DNA of 64,000 bases from an uncultured Bacteroidales bacterium (lineage in GTDB: Bacteria; Bacteroidota; Bacteroidia; Bacteroidales; Muribaculaceae). The notes under the pieces are model-generated. The model was not told the DNA's origin, searched no databases, and worked only from the letters and a program-made list of their open reading frames with translations. The translations under genes were made by a program, and so were the position numbers. Shown in pieces: positions 53,187 through 61,462 of this stretch. The stretch spans positions 67,448 to 131,447 of the forward strand of contig CACXLJ010000002.1 of the NCBI GenBank assembly GCA_902768435.1, given 5' to 3'. Within the stretch, counting starts at the first letter, position 1, and each line of letters opens with the position of its first letter.

Positions 53187-55013
53187 ATGGAAAGCAATCA
53201 CGATAAAGACAGTTCCAAACCCGACCAGCATCAGCAGCAAGGATGGTTCATGAAGTTGCTGGCATGGCGCGAGAAGCACATCAGCGAAAAAACCTTTGTG
53301 GTGATGCTTGCGCTCGTGATTGGCATTGCATCAGGACTGGCTGCCGTGTTGCTCAAATTCCTCATTTCCACTATCTCGTTTTGGGTGAGCAAAACGGTTG
53401 AAGTGTCGCACGGTAACTGGGCCTATCTGGTATTCCCTATATTGGGCATCCTGGTGGCATCGCTCTATGTGCGCTATTTGGTGCGCGACAACATCTCGCA
53501 TGGCGTGACGCGTGTGCTCTATGCTATTGCTTTGAAAAAGAGCCGATTGAAGAAGCACAACATGTATGCCTCGGTGGTGGCATCGTCTATCACCATAGGC
53601 TGTGGCGGATCGGTGGGAGCCGAGGCGCCCATCGTGTTCACCGGCGCATCCATCGGATCTAATCTGGGCCAATTGTTCAGGCTCTCACCACAGTTGCTCA
53701 TGATGCTTGTGGGCTGTGGCGCGGCTGCGGGTATTGCCGGCATCTTCAAGGCCCCGATTGCCGGTGTGCTGTTCACCGTCGAGGTGCTCATGCTCGACCT
53801 GACTGCAGGTTCGGCAGTGCCACTCATACTGGCAAGTGTGGCAGGCGCTACGGTTGCATACGCCTTCACGGGCTATCAGGTAGAGTTCTTCTTCTCGCAA
53901 AGCGAACCCTTTTTCACCTCCCGCATCCCGTTTGTGATTATGCTCGGTGTTTTCTGTGGTTTCGTGTCGCTCTACTTCACCAAGATTGCCGACCTGATGG
54001 AGGGCTGGTTCCGCCGCATGAAGCATCCGCAGTTGAAGTTCGTTGTGGGTGCTGCCATATTGAGTTTGCTCATCTTCATTTTCCCGCCGCTCTATGGCGA
54101 GGGTTATGGAGCCATCAATACCCTGCTTGCCGGTGATGTGCAGTCGATTTTCGACAACAGTCTTTTCTATGCCGACCGCGCCAACCCCTATGCCGCCCTG
54201 CTGTTCATAGGCATGATCATGCTCATGAAGGTGGTGGCGACCACATCGACCAACGGTGCCGGTGGTGTGGGCGGTACCTTTGCGCCGTCGCTCTATGTGG
54301 GTTGCATGGCAGGATTCTTCTTTGCCTACCTTTTCAACACGCTTGGAGTGATTGACGGTGCACTGTCGACCAAGAACTTTGCCCTGATGGGCATGGCTGG
54401 TGTGATGGCTGGTGTGATGCATGCACCACTGATGGCCATCTTCTTGACCGCCGAGATGACGGGTGGCTACGAACTGTTCCTACCGTTGCTCATCGTGTCG
54501 GCCATCTCCTATTTCACTTGCCGCATATTCACACCTTACAGCATCTACACCAAGCGACTTGCCAAGCGCGGCGAACTGCTCACACACGAGAAAGACCACA
54601 CGGTGCTCACCCTGCTCAAGATGGACAGTGTGATTGAGACCGACTTTATCAAGGTGAGTCCCGAGATGTGCCTCAAAGAGGTGGTAGATGTAATCTCGCA
54701 AAGCAGACGCAACCTGTTTCCTGTTACCGACAAAGACGGAAAACTGCTGGGCGTGGTGCAACTCGACGACATACGCAACATCATGTTCCGCCCCGACCTA
54801 TACCGCCGCATGTATGTGAACCGCTTCATGTCATCGCCGCCTGCCAAGATTGTGGTAGGCACGCCCATGGAGCAGGTGATGAAGACATTCGACGACACCC
54901 GTGCGTGGAACCTGCCAGTGGTTGATGAAGAAGGGCGCTATGTGGGATTCGTGTCAAAATCAAAGATATTCAACAGTTATAGACAGGTGCTCAAGCATTA
55001 CAGTTTTGACTAA
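53187..55013 (+). CDS. ClC-family chloride channel/antiporter with CBS domains
   Basis: 608 residues. The ClC core (~30-455) contains GCGGSVGAEAPIVF (~139-151, retaining the gating Glu position) and GGVGGTFAPSLYVG (~358-371), the anion-selectivity loops. A cytoplasmic C-terminal region has two CBS repeats (~480-600). An E-type antiporter versus channel cannot be decided from sequence. It starts 9 bp after the sugar transferase gene and 18 bp before fmt, so cotranscription is likely. Confidence 0.9.
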   Translation: MESNHDKDSSKPDQHQQQGWFMKLLAWREKHISEKTFVVMLALVIGIASGLAAVLLKFLISTISFWVSKTVEVSHGNWAYLVFPILGILVASLYVRYLVRDNISHGVTRVLYAIALKKSRLKKHNMYASVVASSITIGCGGSVGAEAPIVFTGASIGSNLGQLFRLSPQLLMMLVGCGAAAGIAGIFKAPIAGVLFTVEVLMLDLTAGSAVPLILASVAGATVAYAFTGYQVEFFFSQSEPFFTSRIPFVIMLGVFCGFVSLYFTKIADLMEGWFRRMKHPQLKFVVGAAILSLLIFIFPPLYGEGYGAINTLLAGDVQSIFDNSLFYADRANPYAALLFIGMIMLMKVVATTSTNGAGGVGGTFAPSLYVGCMAGFFFAYLFNTLGVIDGALSTKNFALMGMAGVMAGVMHAPLMAIFLTAEMTGGYELFLPLLIVSAISYFTCRIFTPYSIYTKRLAKRGELLTHEKDHTVLTLLKMDSVIETDFIKVSPEMCLKEVVDVISQSRRNLFPVTDKDGKLLGVVQLDDIRNIMFRPDLYRRMYVNRFMSSPPAKIVVGTPMEQVMKTFDDTRAWNLPVVDEEGRYVGFVSKSKIFNSYRQVLKHYSFD

Positions 55014-55031
55014 AAAACAAGAACATCATAG

Positions 55032-56000
55032 ATGAAGAAAGAAGACTTGAAGATTGTGTTTTTCGGCACTCCCGATTTTGCGGTTGAGAGCCTCAAGCGA
55101 CTTGTTGACAATGGTTTTCATGTGGCAGCCGTAGTCACTATGCCCGACAAGCCTGCAGGCCGCGGGCATCATTTGCTACAGTCGGCAGTGAAGCAATATG
55201 CCATGGCACAGGGTCTGCCCCTGCTGCAACCCGTGAACCTCAAGGACGAGGAGTTTGTGAACGAGTTGCGCGCCATCGGGGCCGACCTGCACATCGTGAT
55301 AGCCTTCAGAATGTTGCCGCAAGTGGTGTGGGCCATGCCTCCGCTGGGCACCTTCAACCTGCACGCTTCGCTGCTGCCCAAGTATCGTGGTGCCGCGCCC
55401 ATCAATTGGGCGGTGATGAACGGTGATACCGAGACGGGTGTGACCACTTTCTTCCTGAAGCACGAGATTGACACGGGCGACATCATCGAGCAACGCCGGG
55501 TGCCAATTGCTCGCACCGACAATGTAGAGGCGGTGCATGACCGCCTAATGCTGCTGGGCGCCGACATGGTGCTCCACACCGTACAGTCGATTGTCGATGG
55601 CACGGTGACTCCCATCCCGCAGGAGCAGTTGCTTCATGCAGGCGAAGAACCCACTCCGGCGCCCAAGATTTTCAAGGACACCTGCCGCATTGACTGGCAC
55701 AGACCCGCCGAACAAGTCTATAACCATGTGCGCGGCCTCTCACCTTATCCTGCCGCCTGGACCGAGTGGCAAGATCATGAGGGCAAGACCTATGCAGTGA
55801 AGATCTTTGAGACGGGCGAACCCGAAGCAGCAAGTGGTACAGTGCCCGGAACGCTGAAGACCGACGGCCGACGGCTGTGGGTGGCATGTGCCGACGGCTG
55901 GATTGAAGTGAAATCGCTCCAACTGGCTGGCAAGAAACGCATGGATGCCGACGCCTTCTTGCGCGGTTTTAGCATTGACGGCATAGTAACCAAAATGTAA
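55032..56000 (+). CDS. fmt: Methionyl-tRNA formyltransferase
   Basis: 322 residues. It has the N-terminal formyltransferase fold with IVFFGTPDFAVESL, the catalytic block FNLHASLLPKYRGAAPINWA (~108-127) and ETGVTTFFLKHEIDTGDI with the active Asp (~143). The C-terminal OB-like domain follows. It formylates initiator Met-tRNA. It is downstream of the ClC gene by 18 bp. Confidence 0.95.
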   Translation: MKKEDLKIVFFGTPDFAVESLKRLVDNGFHVAAVVTMPDKPAGRGHHLLQSAVKQYAMAQGLPLLQPVNLKDEEFVNELRAIGADLHIVIAFRMLPQVVWAMPPLGTFNLHASLLPKYRGAAPINWAVMNGDTETGVTTFFLKHEIDTGDIIEQRRVPIARTDNVEAVHDRLMLLGADMVLHTVQSIVDGTVTPIPQEQLLHAGEEPTPAPKIFKDTCRIDWHRPAEQVYNHVRGLSPYPAAWTEWQDHEGKTYAVKIFETGEPEAASGTVPGTLKTDGRRLWVACADGWIEVKSLQLAGKKRMDADAFLRGFSIDGIVTKM

Positions 56001-56031
56001 TTTTTTGACCATTCAAAAATATAGAATTACG

Positions 56032-56901
56032 ATGAACAAGATTATATCATTACTGGCTTTAGCGCTGCCTCTGGCAATGCAGGCTACAAGTCCCATCGAC
56101 ACCCTCACGGTGATCGACAACCCCAAGCAGGTGGTGATTATGGAAGATACTACCGGTGTGCATGTGAAAGTGGTGGGCAACACTAATGACCCTGCCGCAC
56201 TCTATGAATATGGTGTCGGCAAGGAAATAGAAGTCCAAAAGGATGAACCCACAAAGACTCGTCACCCTTTTCCTCATTTCTTTAATAGAGAAGACACCAC
56301 CAAATGGTCATTGGCCATAGGCGGCCTCTATTTCGGCTGGGGAGGTGCTCGACTACACGGCAACAATCCTGGTTTCGAGAATGCCTTTACCTGGAAGGAG
56401 ACAGGAGAGTTTGGTGTACTATATCTGATAGGTGTTGACTATAGGGCAGGTAAAGACCAACTCATCACATTTGGTGCGGGCTTTGAAACCCGAGACTTAG
56501 GTGCCAAAAAGGGTGTGGCCTTTATGAAAGACGCCAACGACATGTTTATGGCCGGTTCATTCCCTGATGATGCTGTGCATACAGACTCCTATGTACATAT
56601 CACCAGTCTTCAGTTGCCACTCACATTTCGCCAGCGCATCTACAATACTATCAGTTTCTATGCCAGTGGCATCATGAATGTGAACTGGGTGTGGGCTAAG
56701 CAAAAATATGAAATAGGCGATGTGGATTATAATATCACCACTCATCACATTCATCATCGCCCAGTGACCTTCGATATCATGGGAGGATTTTCATTCTGTG
56801 GCTTTGGTGTGTATGTGCGCTATAGGCCGCAGGGCATCTTCAAGAGTGGTTGGGGACCAAAAATGGATCAAGTGACTGCTGGTGTTATGCTGTTATTCTA
56901 A
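56032..56901 (+). CDS. Putative outer-membrane beta-barrel protein
   Basis: 289 residues. The ATG at 56032 is chosen over an upstream TTG because MNKIISLLALALPLAMQA is a signal peptide. The mature part alternates aromatic and polar residues in short strands with Gly-rich turns (WSLAIGGLYFGWGGA; GVDYRAGKDQLITFGAGFETRD; FDIMGGFSFCGFGVYVRYRPQGIF), typical of small OMP_b-brl proteins. No family can be named. The gene is noticeably AT-richer than fmt. The lipoprotein gene follows after 35 bp. Confidence 0.65.
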   Translation: MNKIISLLALALPLAMQATSPIDTLTVIDNPKQVVIMEDTTGVHVKVVGNTNDPAALYEYGVGKEIEVQKDEPTKTRHPFPHFFNREDTTKWSLAIGGLYFGWGGARLHGNNPGFENAFTWKETGEFGVLYLIGVDYRAGKDQLITFGAGFETRDLGAKKGVAFMKDANDMFMAGSFPDDAVHTDSYVHITSLQLPLTFRQRIYNTISFYASGIMNVNWVWAKQKYEIGDVDYNITTHHIHHRPVTFDIMGGFSFCGFGVYVRYRPQGIFKSGWGPKMDQVTAGVMLLF

Positions 56902-56936
56902 CCCGTAAATCCTTTTTATTTCAATTTTTGATAACT

Positions 56937-57653
56937 ATGAAAAAGTACTTTCAATTCTTTATATCGGCCGTGCTCTGCCTTGTGGCAGTGGCGATGACAG
57001 CGTGTGGCGATGACGACGAACCACAGTACAAAATCAAGGGCGACGCAATAGACCTGGGTCTGAGCGTGAACTGGTCGTCACAGAACCTGGGTGCCACCAA
57101 CACGGCAAGCTATGGCTCGCTGCACTGCTGGGGCGACTCGGTGGGCGGAAATTCGACCCTGGAAGGCATCAGGGTGTACTTTAGGATGGAAGATGGCGTT
57201 GAGAAGACCTATTGCGAGTGGAACACCACTCGCTATGGCGGCAACAATCCTCCCATGAGCATATCAGGTTCGCTCCTCGACTATGCCCGCAACCACTGGG
57301 GCAGCCTTTGGCGCCTGCCCACCAAGGCCGAGTGGCAAGAACTCATTGACCGCTGTACCTGGACCGAGACCACCCAAGAGGGCATCAAAGGCGTGCAGGT
57401 GACGGGGCCTAACGGAAACAGCATTTTCCTGCCTTATAGCGGAGTGCGTGATACGGGTTCGGTAACGATGAAGAATGTGATTGGGATGTACTGGACCGAT
57501 GCCTCGCTCACTGCTGCCGAGCAGACTGCCAACAACATTGTGTCGACCGTGCGTTGCTGCGCATGGGCAGTAGAGATACACGACGGCAAGCCACAGTTTG
57601 TGCCCCAGTTGCGTTGCAACGGACTCTCGCTGCGGCCAGTGATTGCGAAGTAA
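56937..57653 (+). CDS. Lipoprotein with FISUMP (Fibrobacter succinogenes major paralogous) domain
   Basis: 238 residues from MKKYFQFFISAVLCLVAVAMTACGDDDE, a lipoprotein signal with lipobox MTAC; the Asp-rich residues after Cys favour surface export in Bacteroidota. The remainder matches the FISUMP/DUF1566-like pattern: DLGLSVNWSSQNLGA, YGSLHCWGD, LWRLPTKAEWQELIDRCTW, LPYSGVRD and RCNGLSLRPVI. The function of the domain is unknown; it is common in Bacteroidales surface lipoproteins. The stop is followed by short direct repeats of TTAGCAA. Confidence 0.8.
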   Translation: MKKYFQFFISAVLCLVAVAMTACGDDDEPQYKIKGDAIDLGLSVNWSSQNLGATNTASYGSLHCWGDSVGGNSTLEGIRVYFRMEDGVEKTYCEWNTTRYGGNNPPMSISGSLLDYARNHWGSLWRLPTKAEWQELIDRCTWTETTQEGIKGVQVTGPNGNSIFLPYSGVRDTGSVTMKNVIGMYWTDASLTAAEQTANNIVSTVRCCAWAVEIHDGKPQFVPQLRCNGLSLRPVIAK

Positions 57654-57681
57654 TTAGCAATTAGCAAATAGCAAATAGCAG

Positions 57682-58836
57682 TTAGCTGCGGTAGAAGACT
57701 GATTGAGGGAGGGCGCGCATATTATATCGCGATGCCATGACCTCGCCGTAGGCACCTGCCGAACGGATGGCAAAGATATCGCCACGATGTGTAATGGGCA
57801 ACTGCTCGTTGTGACCAAACACATCGCTCGACTCACAAATGGGCCCCACAACATCATAAACATCGGTCTCGGAGTCATGCGCTGCCGAGAGATTCTGAAT
57901 GAGATGGTGTGCCTGATAGAGTGCAGGCCTCACAAGTTGCGTCATGCCCGCATCAAGTATCACAAACTTCTTGTTGCGGTTTTCCTTGACATAGACTACT
58001 CTTGCAATGAGTGAACCACACTGCGCCACAAGGGCACGCCCCAGTTCAAAGTGCAACTGTTGCCCTTCACGCAAGTGGAGATGGGTGCTGAAGATGTCGA
58101 AAAACTGCTCTAACGACGGGATGGGATTCGCATCGGGATTGGCATAATCCACGCCCAGTCCGCCACCCACATCAATTATCTTGAAGTGCACATTGCGGCC
58201 ATCAAAGAAGTCGAGCAGGCTGTTAATGCGTTCGCAAAGCATGCGATAGGGTTCCATGAGTGTGATTTGCGACCCTAAGTGAAAATGCAGCCCCATGAGT
58301 TGGATGCCAGGCAAGGACTGAGCCATTTCAACCACCTGTGGCAGCATCTCGATGCTGATGCCAAACTTGTTGTCGGCTGTGGCAGTGGTAATGTAGCTGT
58401 GCGTGTGCGCATCGATATCGGGATTCACCCTGATGGCCACTCGCGCCACCTTGCCGGCCTTTTGTGCCAGTTCGTCGATCACCTGCAGTTCGGGTATCGA
58501 CTCCACATTGAAGCAGGCAATGTCGTGTACCAAGCCCAGATTGATTTCTCTGTCGGTTTTACCCACCCCGGCAAACATCATCCTGGATGGCGAGAAACCA
58601 GCCTCGAGAGCTACCTCAATCTCCTCACCACTCACCAAGTCGGCCCCAAAGCCTTTTGACACGATATTTTTCAAAATCACAAGGTTAGAATTAGCCTTAA
58701 CAGCATAGTGCACCCAAAATGGTTTGCCTTCAATGAGTCGATTCACCTCATCGAGCGTGCTGTTCAGCAAATCAAGATCGTAGAAATAAAATGGTGTTGG
58801 CGGCAAGCTCTCCAACTGTAAAGGTAGCTGATACAT
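57682..58836 (-). CDS. lysA: Diaminopimelate decarboxylase
   Basis: 384 residues from MYQLPLQLESLPPTPFYFYD. A longer in-frame reading to 58905 is rejected because its first codons overlap the promoter -7 box. It is a PLP enzyme of fold III: Lys47 in HYAVKAN, HFHLGSQI (~185), GGGLGVDYANP (~227) and GPICESSD (~340) for substrate and PLP contacts. It converts meso-diaminopimelate to lysine, the step after DapF. No lysine riboswitch is visible in the short leader. Confidence 0.95.
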   Translation of the reverse strand: MYQLPLQLESLPPTPFYFYDLDLLNSTLDEVNRLIEGKPFWVHYAVKANSNLVILKNIVSKGFGADLVSGEEIEVALEAGFSPSRMMFAGVGKTDREINLGLVHDIACFNVESIPELQVIDELAQKAGKVARVAIRVNPDIDAHTHSYITTATADNKFGISIEMLPQVVEMAQSLPGIQLMGLHFHLGSQITLMEPYRMLCERINSLLDFFDGRNVHFKIIDVGGGLGVDYANPDANPIPSLEQFFDIFSTHLHLREGQQLHFELGRALVAQCGSLIARVVYVKENRNKKFVILDAGMTQLVRPALYQAHHLIQNLSAAHDSETDVYDVVGPICESSDVFGHNEQLPITHRGDIFAIRSAGAYGEVMASRYNMRALPQSVFYRS

Positions 58837-58902
58837 AACGTTTTTTATTAGAATTGTAGTCTTGGCAGGCACACAAAAAGTCCTGCTGAATATTATGTTC
58901 AG

Positions 58903-58910
58903 CAAAGTTA
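58903..58910 (-). promoter_or_regulatory. -7 promoter element for lysA
   Basis: Minus-strand TAACTTTG, an exact match, lies 66 bp before the chosen lysA start. It supports the shorter lysA protein. No good -33 TTG is seen. Confidence 0.55.
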
Positions 58911-58958
58911 AGGATTTTTTTGATGTTATTAAAATTTTTTCAGAAAAAAATGCGTTTT

Positions 58959-59279
58959 TCAGTTCAGAAAAATCAAACGCATGGCTTCGAAGTCGATGGT
59001 TGCCACCGCCACCCTTCCCTTGCGATAGTCGTCGTCGGCAAACTCACGGGCGAACTGCTGCTCAAAGTCTTCGATCGAAACGGCACGGTCAAAGAGCGAC
59101 TGGAGCCTGCGCTTGCGCCGCCTTGATACCACGCACAGGGCAAATGGCACATACTCGGTGTTAGCCAGCTCGTTGAGCAGCGATGACACCTGTATCAGCC
59201 GCGAATCAGCATCAATCTCGACCAGGTGATTCTTGCGTCGCTCACCAGCAACAAACACATAATTAGAAATCCATTTCAT
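58959..59279 (-). CDS. Small conserved-looking basic protein, unknown function
   Basis: 106 residues, rich in Arg/Lys with a motif VVSRRRKRRLQSLFDRAVSIEDFEQQFAREF. Its ATG overlaps the TGA of the upstream DUF4296 gene (ATGA at 59276-59279), strong evidence that it is translated. No membrane segment or known motif is present, and I do not recognise it. It is last in the ileS-dksA-lspA-DUF4296 run. Confidence 0.6.
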   Translation of the reverse strand: MKWISNYVFVAGERRKNHLVEIDADSRLIQVSSLLNELANTEYVPFALCVVSRRRKRRLQSLFDRAVSIEDFEQQFAREFADDDYRKGRVAVATIDFEAMRLIFLN

Positions 59280-60352
59280 CGCTGTATGTTAGATGGTTTA
59301 GGGTTATTGCGAAGACTCCGGATGGGCGTGAGCTGCCTGCGCTGGTGCTCCACCCCACTCTTATTCACGCCCGGTTTTGGCCTGTAGTGGCCTTCGCGTT
59401 GCATGGTTGCCTGCGCATTGGGCGAGGCAACCACCTGAGCACGAGGCTCGGGTGTACGGGTTACTGGCTTGGCGGTAATCGATTGAATTGGCTTGGCGCT
59501 GGTGCCGTCAAGGTTCCGGTACAGATTCTTCTGCACACTGATGAAGCCATATTGCTGTGCATCAAAGTGCGTGCGCACCAGTTCGATGCTGTCGGCAAAG
59601 GCAATGGGAGCTGTGTTTGTCATCTTGAACGACATGTGGCCATAGATGCGGCGCACCGTGCGAGCAGTGTCGGCTTGCATGACCATCTCGAGCCAGCCGT
59701 TGTGCGACATATTGCGGGTGATGAAGGAGATGGAACCGTCGAGATACTCGAGTGCCAGCACCAACTGGGCATTGCCGCCGCCCGTGAACAGTTTCATCGA
59801 CAAGCGATAACGGTCGCCGCTGCGCATTTCCTTGTCGGGCTTGTAGTCGAATGTCACATAATTCCCGTTCATGGCTGGTGTCATCAGCCACTGGCGCGGT
59901 TGTGTCCACAAGTCGGCCGTGTCGCCTGTTGCCGCATGATACTTCTTAAGTGGTCGGCCGCCTCCATTCTGGACGCCATTAGCATTTCCTTGCATCACCG
60001 GGCCTTTCACCTGTTTCTGGTAATCTTTCGATTCCTCCTGCAGTTCCTTGCCCACTTTCCTGTAGACATTGTTGAGCACATCGATGTTCTTGGCATACCA
60101 CACGAGCGACGAGTCATAAAGGGCTTGCGACACGCCGTGTTTCTCAAAAATCGACTGCTTGAGAACCATCTTTTGCGAGTCGGTGGCAAACTCCGAAGAA
60201 TGGCCTTCGATATAAGCCTCGGCACGGTAGATGTCCTTGAGCAGATTCTTCATCTTGCGCTCCGAGATAATCCCTGGTGGAGTCTTGCTGCACGACACAA
60301 CGGTCACCAGCACCAGCATCAGCGTGAATATGACTACAGGGAATCTTCTCAT
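59276..60352 (-). CDS. DUF4296 lipoprotein
   Basis: 358 residues. Lipoprotein signal (MRRFPVVIFTLMLVLVTVVSC, Cys21) followed by a DUF4296 domain (~25-115: KMKNLLKDIYRAEAYIE...IFEKHGVSQALYDSSLVWYAKNIDVLNNVYRKV). A beta-rich second half (~150-290) looks like a jelly-roll or CBM-type domain, and the tail is basic and low complexity. Function unknown. It directly follows lspA, the enzyme that would process it, with only 14 bp between. Confidence 0.8.
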   Translation of the reverse strand: MRRFPVVIFTLMLVLVTVVSCSKTPPGIISERKMKNLLKDIYRAEAYIEGHSSEFATDSQKMVLKQSIFEKHGVSQALYDSSLVWYAKNIDVLNNVYRKVGKELQEESKDYQKQVKGPVMQGNANGVQNGGGRPLKKYHAATGDTADLWTQPRQWLMTPAMNGNYVTFDYKPDKEMRSGDRYRLSMKLFTGGGNAQLVLALEYLDGSISFITRNMSHNGWLEMVMQADTARTVRRIYGHMSFKMTNTAPIAFADSIELVRTHFDAQQYGFISVQKNLYRNLDGTSAKPIQSITAKPVTRTPEPRAQVVASPNAQATMQREGHYRPKPGVNKSGVEHQRRQLTPIRSLRNNPKPSNIQR

Positions 60353-60366
60353 TTCACATCAGGTTT

Positions 60367-61050
60367 TTATTCCTCGGTGGGGATTTCGCTCGAAGGAGTA
60401 TCCTCGCCTATTTCTTCGGTTGCTTCTTCTTTCTTCTTGCCGCTATTGATAAAATACTTAGAATAGAAGAGAATGAGGGTGATCACACTCACCGAGAGGC
60501 AAGCGTCGGCAAAATTGAAGATGGGTTCAAAGAACTTGAAGTGCTGACCTCCAATCACCGGCATCCATTGCGGCCAGTCCCACTCACAAAGCGGGAAGTA
60601 GAACATATCCACCACACGGCCGTTGAACAGACTCTCGTAGCCGCCGCCAGGCGGGAAGCACTGTGCCACCTGCGGTGCTTGGGGCGCGTCGAAAATCACA
60701 CCATAAAAGATACAGTCGATGACATTGCCCAGCGCCCCGGCTGTGATAAAGGCGATGCACACCACATAGCCCTTGGGCACATCGGTGCGACGGCGCAACT
60801 TCTGCAGATACCAGATGAGGAGCACCACAGCAATGATGCGGAACCAGGTGAGGAAAAACTTGCTGCCCAATTCCATGCCAAACGCCATGCCGTTGTTCTC
60901 GATGAACACCAAGCGGAACCACTCGGCAATCTTCACCTCCTCGCCATAGAAGAAGCTCGTCTTGACCCAGAGTTTGAGAATCTGGTCGACAAGCACCGCT
61001 ACCACGATGATGATCGTGGCAAGAACGCCATTGGATAAGCGATGTTTCAT
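60367..61050 (-). CDS. lspA: Lipoprotein signal peptidase
   Basis: 227 residues. Four membrane helices with both catalytic aspartates: GALGNVIDCIFYG (Asp112) and FNFADACLSVSV (Asp182), plus NNGMAFGM. It removes signal peptides from prolipoproteins in the inner membrane. The protein is longer than typical (~165), with a loop insertion (~120-170) and an acidic cytoplasmic tail (~205-227), as is usual in Bacteroidota. Its start overlaps the stop of the dksA-like gene by one base at 61050. Confidence 0.95.
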   Translation of the reverse strand: MKHRLSNGVLATIIIVVAVLVDQILKLWVKTSFFYGEEVKIAEWFRLVFIENNGMAFGMELGSKFFLTWFRIIAVVLLIWYLQKLRRRTDVPKGYVVCIAFITAGALGNVIDCIFYGVIFDAPQAPQVAQCFPPGGGYESLFNGRVVDMFYFPLCEWDWPQWMPVIGGQHFKFFEPIFNFADACLSVSVITLILFYSKYFINSGKKKEEATEEIGEDTPSSEIPTEE

Positions 61051-61433
61051 TAGCGTCCCTTCTGTTTTTGCTCAATTTCCTTACCCTCGACCGACAAGGT
61101 GGTGTGAGGCACAGCCATGAGTCGCTCCTTGGGTATGAGCTTGCCCGTAACACGGCACACGCCATAGGTCTTGTTCTCGATGCGCACCAGGGCACCTTGC
61201 AACTTCTTGATAAAGTCCATTTGGCGTGCGGCTCGCTGGCTGGCTTCCTCCTTCTCAAGGGTAGAGGCGCCTTCTTCAAGCACCTTGAAACCAGGGTCAG
61301 ACTCGTCGGCTTTAATCCTTGACATGAGCAGATCGTAGTTGTTGCGTGCGACCTCTATTTTTTCAAGAATCAAGTCCTTGAATTCCTGTAACTCAGCATC
61401 TGAGTAGCGGGTTTTGTTAGTAGTCTCTGCCAT
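61050..61433 (-). CDS. DksA/TraR-family protein with degenerate zinc finger
   Basis: 127 residues: a long helical hairpin (~10-88) then the DksA-type motif YGVCRVTGKLIPKERLMAVPHTTLSVEGKE. Only one of the four zinc-binding cysteines of classical DksA is present (Cys93), so it probably binds no zinc. The family binds RNA polymerase through the secondary channel and modulates transcription. It sits between ileS (29 bp upstream) and lspA (1-bp overlap). Confidence 0.85.
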   Translation of the reverse strand: MAETTNKTRYSDAELQEFKDLILEKIEVARNNYDLLMSRIKADESDPGFKVLEEGASTLEKEEASQRAARQMDFIKKLQGALVRIENKTYGVCRVTGKLIPKERLMAVPHTTLSVEGKEIEQKQKGR

Positions 61434-61462
61434 AATATATCTCTATTTTAGTTATTTCACTG

